From contig NC_011671.1 of the NCBI RefSeq assembly GCF_000150955.2, positions 248,001 to 312,000 of the forward strand: 64,000 nucleotides of DNA. Direction: 5' to 3'. This document shows, piece after piece, positions 10,096 through 21,743 of the stretch. The notes beneath the pieces were generated by a model that was not told the origin of the DNA, did not search any database, and saw only the letters and a program-made list of their open reading frames with translations. A program made the position numbers and the translations under genes. The DNA comes from Phaeodactylum tricornutum CCAP 1055/1. Lineage: Eukaryota > Bacillariophyta > Bacillariophyceae > Surirellales > Neidiaceae. The stretch's first letter is position 1. Every line of letters begins with the position of its first letter.

Positions 10096-11325
10096 GCGAT
10101 TTATGACGTGGAGTGATTTGCTCTTTCACATGCCCTTGCCCTTAATCTTGTGTGCAGGCAAAGGCAACACTCAAATGCCTCCTTTGTTGGTTTTCGTGAG
10201 CTTCTTCTGCTCGGTATTTAAACAGCAGTCAGTAATGTTGCCGACCCCTCGGTACCACATGCATACAAGGGCCCACTCGCTAAAGAAGGGAAGATCCAGT
10301 TCTACGGCTCGCCATGACCGACGCAACATTCAGTAGTCACCAATGCAGCATCTCGATGATATGGGGTTTTAGGATCAATCCAAATCTGTCTTGTAATAGT
10401 GCAGAATGGTATTGGATTCAAAAAGAATCGAAGCCGACTGCACTGTCAGACTTTATAGTCAAGATATCATAGCGGACTTACATTAGTTGTTCCATTCGCG
10501 GATTAGTCAAGAGTCGCACCAATAAAAATGTTGCGTTCACTGAAATTTTATTTTGAGTCGAGTAACGTCATTTTCGCAGCTTTACAGTCAATCAGGCATG
10601 TCCGTAAGGAGCATGTTGGACACAAAACGAAAGCAAATTCCAGTCGAATCTGACGGTCAGTAGATATTTTGACTTGCTTTTTAAGCGACCACTGGCTAAG
10701 TGTCATAGAAGAAGATATTGTGAACCAACGGAAGGCCCCGCCTCGGCTTTGGCTCATCAATTATCCTGTAGCAGTGGAATTGTTAACCCCCCCCAATATA
10801 TCCCTAGTTTATTGCCCTCCCCGTCTTTCCTATTTGTTCCACCCGTTTTATGCTCCACCTTCGAAATAGGCTTCACTCCTTAACAATAAACTTTTTAATC
10901 AATGTTAACTACTAATGACCGGCGAAAACTACTAGGCAATCCGATTGACTTATAGTGAACGCCATTTAGTTAATCACGTATTGTCACACAAAAATGCCGA
11001 TTGCCGCTGAAGATACGCAACCCTCAGGAGGAAAGAAATTGGCCAATGCATACGTAATCTATTATAGCGTCCTTAATACTAATGAAAATAAACCCAAATA
11101 TGGACAAAAGCTCGCGTGCAGTTGCATGCACATGAGCTTTATCATTGCCTGCCTCCTTCTCATTCTTTGAATGACTAAATCTTCTCACAAGTCTTGTTTC
11201 ACCATGACGCCACATCCATCATCATTTTTGGATGCTGAACTGACCTTGCACCTCGTTATCTACCAATGATGGCTATGTGGGAACCGTTTTGCTACAAAAT
11301 GTACAAATGGACACCAGTCAATGCA
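10096..11325. other. Intergenic, start of the gene-poor stretch
   Basis: About 1.2 kb has no supportable gene. Open frames are short and biased by chance. The base composition becomes noticeably more AT-rich than in flanking coding DNA. I see no tRNA or structured RNA. Confidence 0.45.
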
Positions 11326-12015
11326 TCATACCTTGTCTTCCTTTTGCTTCTTTGATTTCTTGTTCTTTTGATATTCCAGGCCTCTGGGACGTTGTTTGCC
11401 CTGGCGTTCCGTATGCTCCTTCACCTCCAATTTAGACTCATTTGGAAGAATCAACCTCTGTTGCTGGTTCATAAGCTTAAGGAGATTTTTGTCACTGAAG
11501 TGGTGGACACTTGACTTAAAACGATCACGGACCAATGCAACCAGAGTACTTGGAGTATTTTCCTCAAGGACATTACCAAGAAAATCGCTTAGTTCACTGC
11601 TTACAGCTAGCTCATCTTTGTGTAACATCAAGCTATTGTCCATTTCCGGAATACTGACATCTTCAGATGCCACCAGATCTTCGGAAAGAAAATCTTTAAG
11701 AGATTCTGCATTGTCTTTCAGGAGAGATGGAATGGAATTAGTGGCATATGCAAACTTGAAATGACTTGTATTGTTAGGAGAGATTCCAACTCCTGATTGC
11801 GTCGAAGCATGGAGAGAGAGCAACTGATCATCACTCTGTCTGCTGGTTTCTTCGCCATCCATTGGACATCTTGCTTTTGATGCATCCGCTTTTTCAGTAG
11901 GAGTCACTGGCCCAACATGTTTGATCTTGCCCACTGGGTGACACTGCTTATCACAACTTTTCGCAGCAGGCAAAGCATACTTGTTGGATTCCATATTGGC
12001 ACAGCAAAGCTGCAT
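11326..12015 (-). CDS. Hypothetical protein with basic C-terminal tail
   Basis: I do not recognise this protein. From the first ATG in frame (12015) it has 229 residues; the frame extends upstream only without an ATG. The N-terminal part is Cys-containing and polar, the middle is acidic and rich in Leu, Ser and Asp (for example FLSEDLVASEDVSIPEMDNS), and the end is strongly basic (KNKKSKKQKEDKV), which could be a nuclear or nucleolar signal. It lies inside the AT-rich gene-poor stretch next to decayed repeats, so it may be the last readable part of an old element or a fast-evolving gene. An upstream exon is possible but not demonstrated. Confidence 0.35.
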   Translation of the reverse strand: MQLCCANMESNKYALPAAKSCDKQCHPVGKIKHVGPVTPTEKADASKARCPMDGEETSRQSDDQLLSLHASTQSGVGISPNNTSHFKFAYATNSIPSLLKDNAESLKDFLSEDLVASEDVSIPEMDNSLMLHKDELAVSSELSDFLGNVLEENTPSTLVALVRDRFKSSVHHFSDKNLLKLMNQQQRLILPNESKLEVKEHTERQGKQRPRGLEYQKNKKSKKQKEDKV

Positions 12016-12199
12016 ATGAGCCTTTTTGCCAACGTCTTTTGTTATTGTTGTAGATCCAGCAAAGATGGAAGAGCTCAAAACCTGAGGTGAAGCAATGCAT
12101 TTGAATATTTCGTTGTACGTAGGTTATCACCATCAGTACCAGCATTGAAATTTTCCACAAACACAAGCCGGCTTGTTCACTCCAATGAGACTTGTATTT

Positions 12200-13390
12200 T
12201 GGTTAAGCAAATAATTTTTGTCATGGTAGACTACCATGCAACATGTCAAGACTGATGGCAGTTGTCAAATAGACAAACACAAAAGGAGGCTTCTGCAAGT
12301 TTGTTTGATCAAATTGTATAGATCCCATTGATAGCAGACAATATACCTACTGTGTATGTGTATGGTGACATTTATGCACCACAGTCAGTTGTGTTGCAAC
12401 AAAGGGAACAGAGTGGGACATGTGATACTTAACTTAAAGCGAACAAGTGTAAATGGACACTGTGCATTTTTAGGGGATATGTCACGGCACAGTACCATGC
12501 AACATGTCTCTAGGAGATGTCCGTCCGGCAGGCATCAACACTACAGATGGTAGTTGGAGTCAAGACAAGAAGAAAGGGAGTCGCACTGAAGTTACTTTGG
12601 TCTTATTGTAGGCAGCCCATAGATACGACAATGTATCAGGCTTTGGAGGGAATGCAATGCGGTCATTTGTGTTCTGACAGTGGCAACGGAGTGGGGAAGA
12701 CAATACTTATCACCTGGCTAACGGATGAAAATGAAGATGCACAACTTTTCGCGCCAAGTGTGTTTTGAAGGGTATTTCCGGTTCTACTATAAGTATATGT
12801 GAGCTGTGCCATGGTATAAGGATACTATGGCAACAAAAGAAGATTTGGTTACAGTTGACTCTGTTTCAGATTGTGTTGTGTAGAAGAAGAAATAGGCCTT
12901 CCTTTTTGTCCAATCTCCCCCAACCTACTCATATCAATGCTTTACACTGCATGATCATTGTGGTCGAAATGGGGGATATCAAGTTGTTATTTCTCAATCT
13001 TATTTTTGCGTACTTTTTTTGTCCGTTGACAAGGAAAGAATGGGGGTATGGGCAGAATTTAGAAACTAAAACAAGTTTATAGCACTAAACCTTCAATCCT
13101 TGTTTTGTAAGTTCTATAATCTGCACTGCTATTTTCGCGTAGGTCCTCATATCTGCTGTCCACTTTAAGGAGAGTCTTGCCAACAAGTAGAATTTTACAC
13201 TCACCACGTCCCTTGGGTGTATTGCAGGCTGTTTGTAACAATGCTCACATCCATTTACCAGACTCTGCTTCTATCACATCCATATGGTGCACTTTGGTAG
13301 TACTCAATACATCCAATACAAAGAGTATTTACTGGTCCACAATTGTGAATGGAAGCCACGGCATAAGAATAAAGGTACAAATTGGAGAAT
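12200..13390 (+). repeat. Decayed repeat unit, copy A
   Basis: Copy A contains a block at 12480-12515 that matches 30 of 36 bases at 14567-14602. Read in the matching frame, both encode C-H-G-T-x-P-C-x-M-S-L-G. A second block at 13216-13260 matches copy B at 15117-15162 (19 of the first 21 bases), with the shared reading G-V-L-Q-x-V-C-x-N-A followed later by L-V-V-L. The outer borders are approximate because the copies fade into unalignable sequence. Confidence 0.45.
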
Positions 13391-14279
13391 AAGTATCAGC
13401 TGAGTGTGTTGTCAAGAATATGTTATGTATAGACAGAATTTGACAACAAGAATATAATTTCCTTTTTGCATACCTGCCAAAAGGTACTCAAACTATGGTG
13501 GCAATGTACCTGTCAGCTTTCCTGTTGTTTGGAACTGTTGGCATAAACTTCTTCCTTTTGTTGATTCAATTTGGCTATTGTCATTCAAGGCATTATGCAT
13601 GTTTGAGAAGACAAGGACCTCTGCATCTGTGTGCAACTTCTCTAGTTGTCCCAGACAGGGAGGAACCTAACCACAACGGTTGGCCACATGAACAAAAGTA
13701 GGATTTCCAAGAAGTTCAACAACTATGTTGTCAAATAACCTGTTGTGCACATGCTATTGGTGATTATGCTTGCAGGTTGCAATTTTGATGGTCACCTTGA
13801 CCAACTTCATCAATTTTGCCTTATTGATCCAAAAATTGCTTGTAGGCATGTTGTGTAGATGGGCTGTTAGAGACAACAAGTGACTGAATCCATTTGGTGC
13901 CTCTATTTATTGGTGCTGATTTGGTATCCCACTTATGTTTTCCAGGTAGTTTTGTCAACATAGACAGAATCGATTTGATATAATTTAGAAGATTGACATG
14001 TGTTTTGGGAATAAATCAAATATCCGTGACTGCGGCTGTTCTGGGAATCTGTGATTGAGGGCTCCTTCCACTATTCTGAATATAGAAGGTGCATTATAAA
14101 TATACTTTCTTCAGGAAGTTTGATATTAAAGTAAAGTAATATCTATACCAATGTAAACAGTTGTTTACACATAATCCGTGAAGTGGGTGCTTCCCTGTCA
14201 CACAATTGTTTTTAAGATTTATAACCTCTAAACTAACAGTAAAGCCAAATCAATTCAGATTCATTAGGGTCCAAGGTAT

Positions 14280-15290
14280 CAAGCACCACCATGGACCATC
14301 TTTCTCAATCCCACGGCATGCTACCGTGGGCAAGTTTGTCATAGTAACCATGTCTCTGAGCATGGTAACAATCAAGACTCAAGACAGTCAGATGATGTAT
14401 TTGGACCTTCAAGTGTCCAGTCACCAATCCAAAACAATCAGTGTTGCAATCTGCAACCAAGCACACACAATTAATTTTGGCCAACTTGCCTTGAATGTCA
14501 TATATCAAGACATGTGCGCAATTGCGCAAGGCGGGACTTGCAACCAACTTTTCTGTTGACACTAATTGTCACGGTACACTACCTTGCGACATGTCCCTCG
14601 GATGTATGCCACTTAGTATGGAAAACGCAAGTGTGAGCCAATTCGATGGGCGCGGCGTTTACGTGTCACGTGTGGAGTTTGTGTCGGCCTTATTGCGCAA
14701 ATTCACCGTATTCGCGTTACATACGGAAGTCATTTGTATCCTGGAGTCATGAATACAGGATACATACAAATGGCAGTTAGGAAAAGACACAAAACCAGTC
14801 TCACGAATCACATGACAATTAAGGAGCAAGATTCATTACTCACCATGGGATTCTGTATGGGATTTATATTAACAGGTTTTATGCACATGTGGGAAGATTC
14901 AAGATTAGTCATGTTTTTGGTAAGACTGTTCACTGGATTGAACAGACTTTGCAAGATCGGCTAGTTTATAGAATGTAATCTTCTCCTCATTGTTTTAGAA
15001 ATTCTTTGATCCAAATATTGCGTAATAGCATAGGTCCTTGTATCCGCTATCTAACCCGTGGGGAGCGTTGTCAGCGAGTGAGTTTAACAGTCCCTAGGTT
15101 CTCTGAGGTGTATTGCAGGTCGTTTGTCATAACGCCCAACCTGTGTTTACCATGCACTGTCAAACAGCGTTACTGTCCTACATACATACATTGGTTGTAC
15201 TACGTGAGACTAATGTAAAGAAGGGTCAGCTGGTATTGGCTGGGAGGGCTCCTTTACATCATTTGCCTCATAGAGTAATGTGTCTGTAAG
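14280..15290 (+). repeat. Decayed repeat unit, copy B
   Basis: This is the diverged partner of copy A (see 12200-13390). The offset between copies drops from 2,087 to 1,901 bp along the unit, so insertions and deletions have accumulated. It also holds a small perfect hairpin, CCCACGG..CCGTGGG, near 14311-14331. Borders are approximate. Confidence 0.45.
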
Positions 15291-16326
15291 TGTAATCCCT
15301 TGCGTTGGCATATTTATTATTGTACACATGAGGATTTGTTGCAGGACTTTTCTGAGCAATCCTGTGGGATGATAGGTGGTCTATTTTTGACAGTAATCAA
15401 AGCACCATTCTAAAAGTTAGAAAACCTGTTTCCTCCGTTGACTGGCTAATAGAATTGGTTGATTTACTCACAGACAAAGCACACATACCGGAATGTTTTT
15501 TGTGTCCAAAACCACAGAAGGTTTCTACAATGGCTCATTGGGAGAATGAGTTCAGTTGTTACTATGTTTTAACTCACAAACTCATCCACCATTGTTAGCT
15601 TACAGTTAGTCTGACCATCATGGCAGCATTGTCCAATGCTTTGTTATTTTGTTTTGGTTTTTGGTTGAATCATGAGACAAATAGGTTTACATTGGTGAAT
15701 GCTGTCTGTGAAGTCTCAACAATTGACAGTGAAGACCAAATGCATACAGAGGTCATTTTCCTATGTAGAAAATAAACTCTTGTTCATTAAAAAGTTTACT
15801 TAAAGGGTATTCCAGCTTGAGTCGAAGTACTTACAGTTACATCGGATTCAATTTGCCCACGGAGAGTAATTTTCACCCGTGCTTTACCCAAATTGTGGAT
15901 TCTCTCCACTTATTCAGTGAAATGATTTGCTTCCTTGGCTGTGAGTACCTTACTTTCAGCGAATATTCAAAGATGGTCTAATATACCAATGAATTGATAC
16001 ATTTTTATGGACATCACCAATCTACCGAATGTGTATTTATATTACATGCTTCTATTATTTTTCAAAAGTTAACGCTGATCTACCTCGAATATGTAAGATG
16101 AAAAACGTCAGTATTGATGATCAAGCAAGTCGGTAGCAAGCTTGATCACGTACCGACCGCACCAGACCCCTTACAAGCCGAATCAAAATAGGGTTATAGT
16201 GACACGAGCGTCCCGAGGAGGGAAGATCCTGATAGAGAAAGCCTTCCGAGACTGGAAGGCATCAAGATCGCACAAGCCAAAAGTCCAGTCCATCCAACCT
16301 TTACCGCCCTCAACGGCACAAAGGAA

Positions 16327-17345
16327 ATGGCGGACACGAAGAAAAGCAATCCAATTCTCGCTATGGCGGCGGGGTGCATCGCCGGTGGCATTGAAGCTAC
16401 TTGCGTTTGGCCGATGGAATACATCAAGGTAAGTGCTGACTGTGACGACGACTTTTCAAAGTCTACGCCGGAGAACATTATTGTTGGGCAGAATTGCTCG
16501 CCCACGATTTTGCGTCAGACTCTCAATGTTGTGCTTGTTCCTGGATCTATTCTATGCCTCAATAACAGACGCAACTACAATTGCAGTCCAAAGTCAAGGG
16601 CATCCAGCTCCCCTACACGGGCATGGTTTCCGGTCTCAAGTATACCGTCAACACTACCGGATTCTTTTCGCTCTACCGTGGTCTCGCTCCGACGCTTCTC
16701 GGTAGCATTCCCAAAGCCGGAATTCGATTCGGACTCAATTCCGTCATCAAAGACAGTTTACGGGACAAGGATACGGGAGGGCTGACCCCAGCCAAGAATT
16801 TCATCGCCGGCCTCGGCGCCGGTGTATCAGAAGCTCTTTTGATCGTCGCGCCAGTGGAAACGGTCAAGACAAAATGTATCGAAATGAATATGGCTTTTCT
16901 GCAAGGTTTTCGACACATTTTGAAGCACGAAGGTCTTGCTGGTGTGTATCAGGGAGCGGCAGCGACGGCATTGAAACAAGGATCGAATCAGGGATTACGA
17001 TTCATGTGGTTCAACGAGTACAAAGTTATCGTCACGAAGGACGGAAAGGAACCTATGACTCCCCTGCTTGGTCTTTTCGGAGGTATGAGCGCGGGTTGTT
17101 TCAGTACATTGGGCAACAATCCATTTGATGTGGTCAAAACGAGAATGCAAGGGACCAAGGCGGCCCAGTACAACGGGACACTGGACTGCTTCAAACAGAT
17201 TGTGTCCAAGGAAGGTGTGGGCGCGCTCTATGCAGGTGTTGTACCACGACTTGGAAGAGTAGTGCCTGGGCAGGGTATCATTTTTATGAGTTTTGAGACC
17301 ATTCAAAATGCGTTGAAGAAACAATTTACCATCTTCCAGACGTAG
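16327..17345 (+). CDS. Mitochondrial tricarboxylate (citrate) carrier
   Basis: Exons 16327-16428 and 16569-17345 are split by a 140-bp intron, giving 292 residues, the usual size for this family. The acceptor at 16568 was chosen because it restores the carrier signature PMEYIK-TQLQLQ across the junction; a later AG at 16586 would delete it. The three mitochondrial-carrier signatures are present: PMEYIK, PVETVK and PFDVVK, each after a Gly/Ala-rich helix. The sequence KGIQLPYTGMVSG with YRGLAPTLLGSIPKAGIRFG is characteristic of citrate carriers (SLC25A1/CTP), which exchange mitochondrial citrate for malate and so supply acetyl-CoA for lipid synthesis. It ends tail-to-tail with TSR2, 91 bp apart. 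Confidence 0.9.
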
Positions 17346-17436
17346 CTGCTTTGTCCGACGAACTCTATCCGCGATCTGTTTCGATATGGGCTTCAAGCAC
17401 CGTGTATAATAAAATGTATTCCTAATACCTGTATGT

Positions 17437-18093
17437 TTATGCATGATTACGCGTCCTTCTCTTGGTAGGGACCGGCGCAAACCCATCTTCATCAATTTGT
17501 ACAGGAGAAGCCTGCTCGGTTGGTACCTCGCCGAGCTGCCTCAGTGGTCCGTCAAGTTTTGGGATCTTTTTCTGAATTGGCTTTCCAAAAACGGATTCGT
17601 TACTGTATTCCACTGCGCTCACACCTGGAGATGTACTCGCCGGGACAGGCGTCGAATCGTCAGTGTCCAACATGGCCGGTTCGTCGTCGTCGTCATCATC
17701 GTCTTCTTCCATAGTCTGTACCTTTATTGGATAAACACCTACCTGCGCCAAACTCGCATTGGATGCCGCCACGACCTGACTCGCCAGCGAGCTGTCACCT
17801 TTACTCGCGGCTTCGTACAATCTCCAGATCGTCTCGGCGATTTGACGCTCCGAGTTGTCTTCCAGAACAATAGAAAATTCTTCTTCCATGTAAATAGCCA
17901 AGCAGTCTTCCAAATCTTCTTGCGTGATTTTCTTTGGCGGAAAATTAACGCCGTCGAAGTACTCGTAAAGAATTCGTCGCAGATCATCGGCCTTGGCAAC
18001 GGACTCGACGCCACCCCATCCGGCTTCGACAGCGGTCCGCAAGGCTGACCAGGACCGCAGAATGGCCGTGACTCCCGCCCGGAATTCATCCAT
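17437..18093 (-). CDS. TSR2: Pre-rRNA processing protein TSR2 homologue
   Basis: The frame opens further upstream only with a non-ATG codon, so the ATG at 18093 is taken, giving 218 residues. The core has the TSR2 layout: F-x-x-GV then SWSALRTAVEAGWGG near residues 14-28, KADDLRRILYEYF, a Leu/Asp-rich helix (EDLEDCLAIYMEEEFSIVLED) and ERQIAETIWRLYEA. An acidic run (DDDDDDDE) and a basic end (KRRTRNHA) follow; the acidic tail is typical. In yeast and humans Tsr2 is the chaperone that carries ribosomal protein eS26 to pre-40S particles in the nucleus. A TCACAGTCA motif on the same strand about 109 bp upstream may mark transcription start. Confidence 0.85.
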   Translation of the reverse strand: MDEFRAGVTAILRSWSALRTAVEAGWGGVESVAKADDLRRILYEYFDGVNFPPKKITQEDLEDCLAIYMEEEFSIVLEDNSERQIAETIWRLYEAASKGDSSLASQVVAASNASLAQVGVYPIKVQTMEEDDDDDDDEPAMLDTDDSTPVPASTSPGVSAVEYSNESVFGKPIQKKIPKLDGPLRQLGEVPTEQASPVQIDEDGFAPVPTKRRTRNHA

Positions 18094-18201
18094 GACGCTA
18101 TCCTGAGTCGTCGACACTGGACCCGCTTGCTGTGTTGACTCAATGGAGGACAGATCCCGTTTCTTTGTCCCTCCCCCGCAGCTCGGCAGGAAAGAAAGGG
18201 T

Positions 18202-18210
18202 TGACTGTGA
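18202..18210 (-). promoter_or_regulatory. TCACAGTCA initiator-like motif upstream of TSR2
   Basis: This is an exact nonamer in the sense of TSR2, about 109 bp before its ATG. The downstream distance fits a short 5' leader. Its role is inferred. Confidence 0.4.
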
Positions 18211-18721
18211 CAATCAGGAGTTCTGTATCGTACAAGCCCTCCCGTTCACGTCGATTTGCTGGGTTGCAATTGCCGTCGAGAGGCTTGGAAACACGGAAAA
18301 AAAGTGCGACCATCGGGTGGGGTTAGGTCAAACCTGTCGAAGGAAAGACGTAGATGCTGACGTGTCCCTGGACAATAATTTTCAAGGGACAACCTCATGT
18401 CAAGGGTCTGTGCAGTGTACGTACAGTCTAAGTTTTGTCTGGTGGTGCCGTGCCGACAACGGTATGATGATTTGTGGCTTGCTCCGCGCTTCGTATGTGA
18501 TTCCGTTTGGTTCCACTCAATGCAAAGTCTTACAGTTAATAAGCCCCATGTCTTCCGTCAACTATGCTCATAGACCTAAGCCTTGAGACTTTTCCGTAAT
18601 TCTCGATGCCAGAACAAAAAAATTACAGCTACTACTCCGCTGATAGCAAACACATATATCGTAAATTGTGGAGCATTCATACCCTTCATATATACACGTG
18701 AGGGCACAGTTTCATCACCAT
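18211..18721. other. Intergenic region between TSR2 and the HA-repeat gene
   Basis: This contains upstream DNA of TSR2 and the 3' flank of the HA-repeat gene, both on the minus strand. No gene or structured RNA is seen. Confidence 0.45.
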
Positions 18722-20344
18722 TTATCGATACAGTCCGGCCTGGTACATCATGGCTCCATCCAGCATTGAATCATGCAGTGAACCTGTGCTGGCGTTTGAT
18801 TCCATTCGCATTTGCTGCTCTCTCATTGCCATGCGGTCCAATACAATCATGTCTCGCACCGAGCGGTCACGGGCCATGGCGGCAACGGCTGACCACTCTC
18901 CAAATTCTGCTGGTCCTATGCCAAGGGCTGCAGCTTCCATCATTCGTGCGCGCTCCAACATCAAGCGACGCTGGTCCAACTCGGCGATTATTAAGGGATC
19001 TATTGCGGCAGGTGGTGGTGGTATCCCCCGCAACGCAGCCATAGGGTTAACTGGTGGAAATAGTGGACCTAATGGTCCGGGCCGTCGATAATCCGACAAA
19101 ACTTTGGAATCGGTGGATTCATCAGGCATCGGGTGGCCAGCTATCTTGAAGCGCTTGTTATAAGGGCAGCTCCATTCAAAGCCGAGATCATTTAGCTTGT
19201 CGATCTGGACACCCTTTATTTCGTTCGGAAGGCCTTTCTTCATGCGGGCAAGTTGATGACGCTGAGCACTGCGTTTCAAAAAGGACCAATTAGGGATAAT
19301 TCAATATAAACAGAGCTCTTTTCCATTTCAACGTACCACACCCATTCACCAAGAGCAACGCCATCAATATCAAAATTCAAAGGCACACGCGTACTCCCGT
19401 GAACTTTCCGGAAGCGCGCCAAAAGCTTGTAGTGTTCTTCCCAGCTGGGTCGCTTGCTACTCAAAGAAGTGGTCTTGTCGGCGGTTGGACGACGAGTCGT
19501 GGTATGGTCACCTGCAGCCAAGGAAGAGCGAGAGGATGAAGGTGTAGGCGTGTCCAGAACCTTCCATTCAAATCCTAGTGAATCAAACTTTTCAATGCGG
19601 TCCATGGTGATTTCACAGGGTAGATCTCGCTCCTTACGCGACTTCTGGTTGCGTTGGTAGGAAACCCACTGTCCAAGCTTGACTCCGTCGACTTCATATT
19701 TGTGAGGCACACGTGTGTGTCCAAATCGGCGATGAAAATCCCGCAACAATTCCCACTTGGTGTCCCACTGTTCGAGGGCCGGCAATGGGTTCGCAGACCA
19801 TTCAAAGCCCATGCTTTCTAGGCGTTCTACACGCTCTTCAGTCATTTGGCTCGAGCGTCCTCGACAAAGGTTATTGTACTGGCTTCGTTGTTTGCTAAGG
19901 TGAGTGAGGTCGCAGCAGCAATTTTGAGAATGGAATTTCAGTCAAGACAAGAAAGAACATCGATGATCCTCTCCGAAAACAAATTACTCACTTCACCCAA
20001 CGTCCGAGTTTTGTTCCGGAAATGTCGTAGTTGAAAGGAACCAGTGTACTTCCGTACTCTTCCTGATATTTCAGAAGAGCATTGAACATGGAGTTCCAGC
20101 GTTCCTTTTGCGTGACGCTTTGGCGCTTACTGGACGATGTGTGGTCCGAACCAGTCTTTTCCAAACTCCGTTCCTCGCCTGAAATTGCAGTATGTCTCTC
20201 ATTGTCATCTGAATCCTGCAGCTGCTCCTGACTATCTTCCGCGCAGTTGCGACTATTTCCAAGTTCAAGCAATGCGGCGACCGTGGCCTCGTCGCAAGGC
20301 TCCTTGCGTTTCTTGTCTTTCGTTTGTTGTTGTGATGTGCTCAT
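18722..20344 (-). CDS. Helicase-associated (HA) domain repeat protein
   Basis: Three exons on the minus strand, 20344-19992, 19894-19337 and 19268-18722, encode 485 residues; the introns are 97 and 68 bp. The splice sites (GTGAGT..TTAG and GTACGT..GCAG) restore complete HA repeats. Each repeat has the pattern W..F..L..F....G.T.VP..Y...G..LG.WV..QR.Q, then the closing LGFEW or MGFEW. Three repeats are present: YGSTLVPFNYDISGTKLGRWV, FGHTRVPHKYEVDGVKLGQW and HGSTRVPLNFDIDGVALGEW. The acidic, Ser-rich N-terminus and Met/Pro-rich C-terminus look disordered. HA domains (Pfam 03457) occur in bacterial plasmid helicases and are expanded as stand-alone repeats in diatoms, probably as nucleic-acid-binding modules. 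No enzymatic domain is seen. Confidence 0.85.
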
Positions 20345-21540
20345 AGTTCGTTACAGTGATAGTGGAAGTTGTTTCAAGGATTCTGGAGTTATGCTCGCCC
20401 ACTATGAGCCCGGAAAGGTTTTGAGGACGTCTCAGAGTTCACATGCGCAAACGCAACAACGACAATCTGTGGTACTAGTTTTACAGAGAATTTTACGGTG
20501 ACCATTCTTTTTCTGCAAGTCATTTCCGTGAATCTCTCCTTTCGAGGCACTATTGCTACACTAAGCTCTAGTTAAATCCATACAAGACAGGCAGTAACGA
20601 TTTTCGAGACATTTCTTCTCGAAATAAGATAAGAAATTACAAAGAATCGCTAGAATATTACAGGGCAATTACAGACTCTTTGAATAATATCGAGAGAATC
20701 ACGCATGACTACCTCAATAATTCAACCGTCCATGATTGGAGGGCTGTAATGTCCGTCGATGCTTGATTCTGCTTATTGAAACGTGATTCCACATATTGCC
20801 AACACCTTTCTAAGTGTAAGAATTGCCGGCTTTTCTCGTTTTGGTTGGTCGCAACACTCTTTCTCTACCAACGTTAATATGGATGATGGATACAGTCGCC
20901 GGCACGGTCCGCTTCGAATCAACTGACAAGCCTGATATCCAATGGCACATTCTATCTAAACGGAAGAATACGGAAGAGAATTCTACAATTCATTGTTCCT
21001 TGGCTGGTTGAATGCCAACTGTAAGTGCAAGCGAGCCATGAACACAGCAAATGTATAGTTAATGATAAGACTTCCACCCAAACAATTTGGGGAAGCTAGT
21101 CCAAAGTGGCTCGTTGGTGTAGTGCCAAGGTCGCTATATCTCTCCTCGGCTGTCCTAATTGACAATGAAAGCCGCACAAATCGACACTCTAGAAGAAAAC
21201 AATACATTTTCAATCTATTGATATGAGGGAACCCGCGACCGATTTCGATTAACAATCAACTTTTATTCTCGACAATGAAATATTCATGGTGACCTAACAG
21301 TAAGTCTCCTTCAGAATCATACAAACCGCGACCAACGCACACGGACAAGCGACTCCGAATGGAGACATCAACACTTGGGGCAATTGTTTCACTGTCAATA
21401 AAAAGTATGAATTCGTCTATTTGCTTCGCAGACGCCACGAACATTTTGGAGAATGCGAACCCGTGTCGTCAAGATATCCATCGGATAAATTCAGCTTCTC
21501 AACCTTATGGTGACGTTGCTTCACAGGCATTCTTGCTTCA
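20345..21540. other. Intergenic region
   Basis: About 1.2 kb lies between divergent genes. A 62-codon minus-strand frame from the ATG at 21444 to 21256 reads smoothly (ASAKQIDEFILFIDSETIA) and could be a first exon or a small protein. I cannot extend it by a convincing splice or recognise it, so it is only noted. TCACTGTAA just upstream of the HA-gene ATG (20350-20358, minus sense) may be its start element. Confidence 0.35.
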
Positions 21541-21591
21541 TATAAAAGCGACCTGGAACAAAAATTCATTCTCACAGTCAGTCAGCTGACT
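21541..21591 (+). promoter_or_regulatory. TATA box plus TCACAGTCA initiator-like element
   Basis: TATAAAAG at 21541-21548 is followed 31 bp later by TCACAGTCA at 21572-21580, the usual spacing of TATA box to transcription start. A perfect palindrome AGTCAGCTGACT (21580-21591) overlaps the end of the motif. The coding start of the hydrolase is at 21744. Confidence 0.55.
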
Positions 21592-21743
21592 CCAACTTAG
21601 ATGATTGCCTGATTGTGATTCATATTCTCTCGGTTGATGAGCTATTGACTTTTCGGAGGACAGTGCAGCGAGTGTTTCTTTGTCTCCAGATTGTAGGTTC
21701 TGTGTGTCAGGTTGAAGGTTTTTATTGGATAAGAAGTGCTACC

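Larger units (their letters stand above)
12016..16326. other. AT-rich gene-poor stretch with decayed duplicated coding relics
   Basis: There is no intact gene in 4.3 kb. Short matching blocks recur about 1.9-2.1 kb apart (12480-12515 with 14567-14602, and 13216-13260 with 15117-15162), listed as repeats below. The mismatches in the first pair fall mostly at third codon positions, so the ancestral unit was probably protein-coding. The relic is broken by several stops in both copies. The family is undetermined; a cut-and-paste transposase is one guess. Confidence 0.5.

Noticed and set aside
17443-18048. 201-codon plus-strand frame opposite TSR2
   Set aside because: It is antisense shadow of a recognised gene.
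18094-18213. N-terminal TSR2 extension and a PIP-box-like QSTLSFL
   Set aside because: The start would be a TTG, the initiator-like motif falls inside it, and the PIP spacing is wrong.
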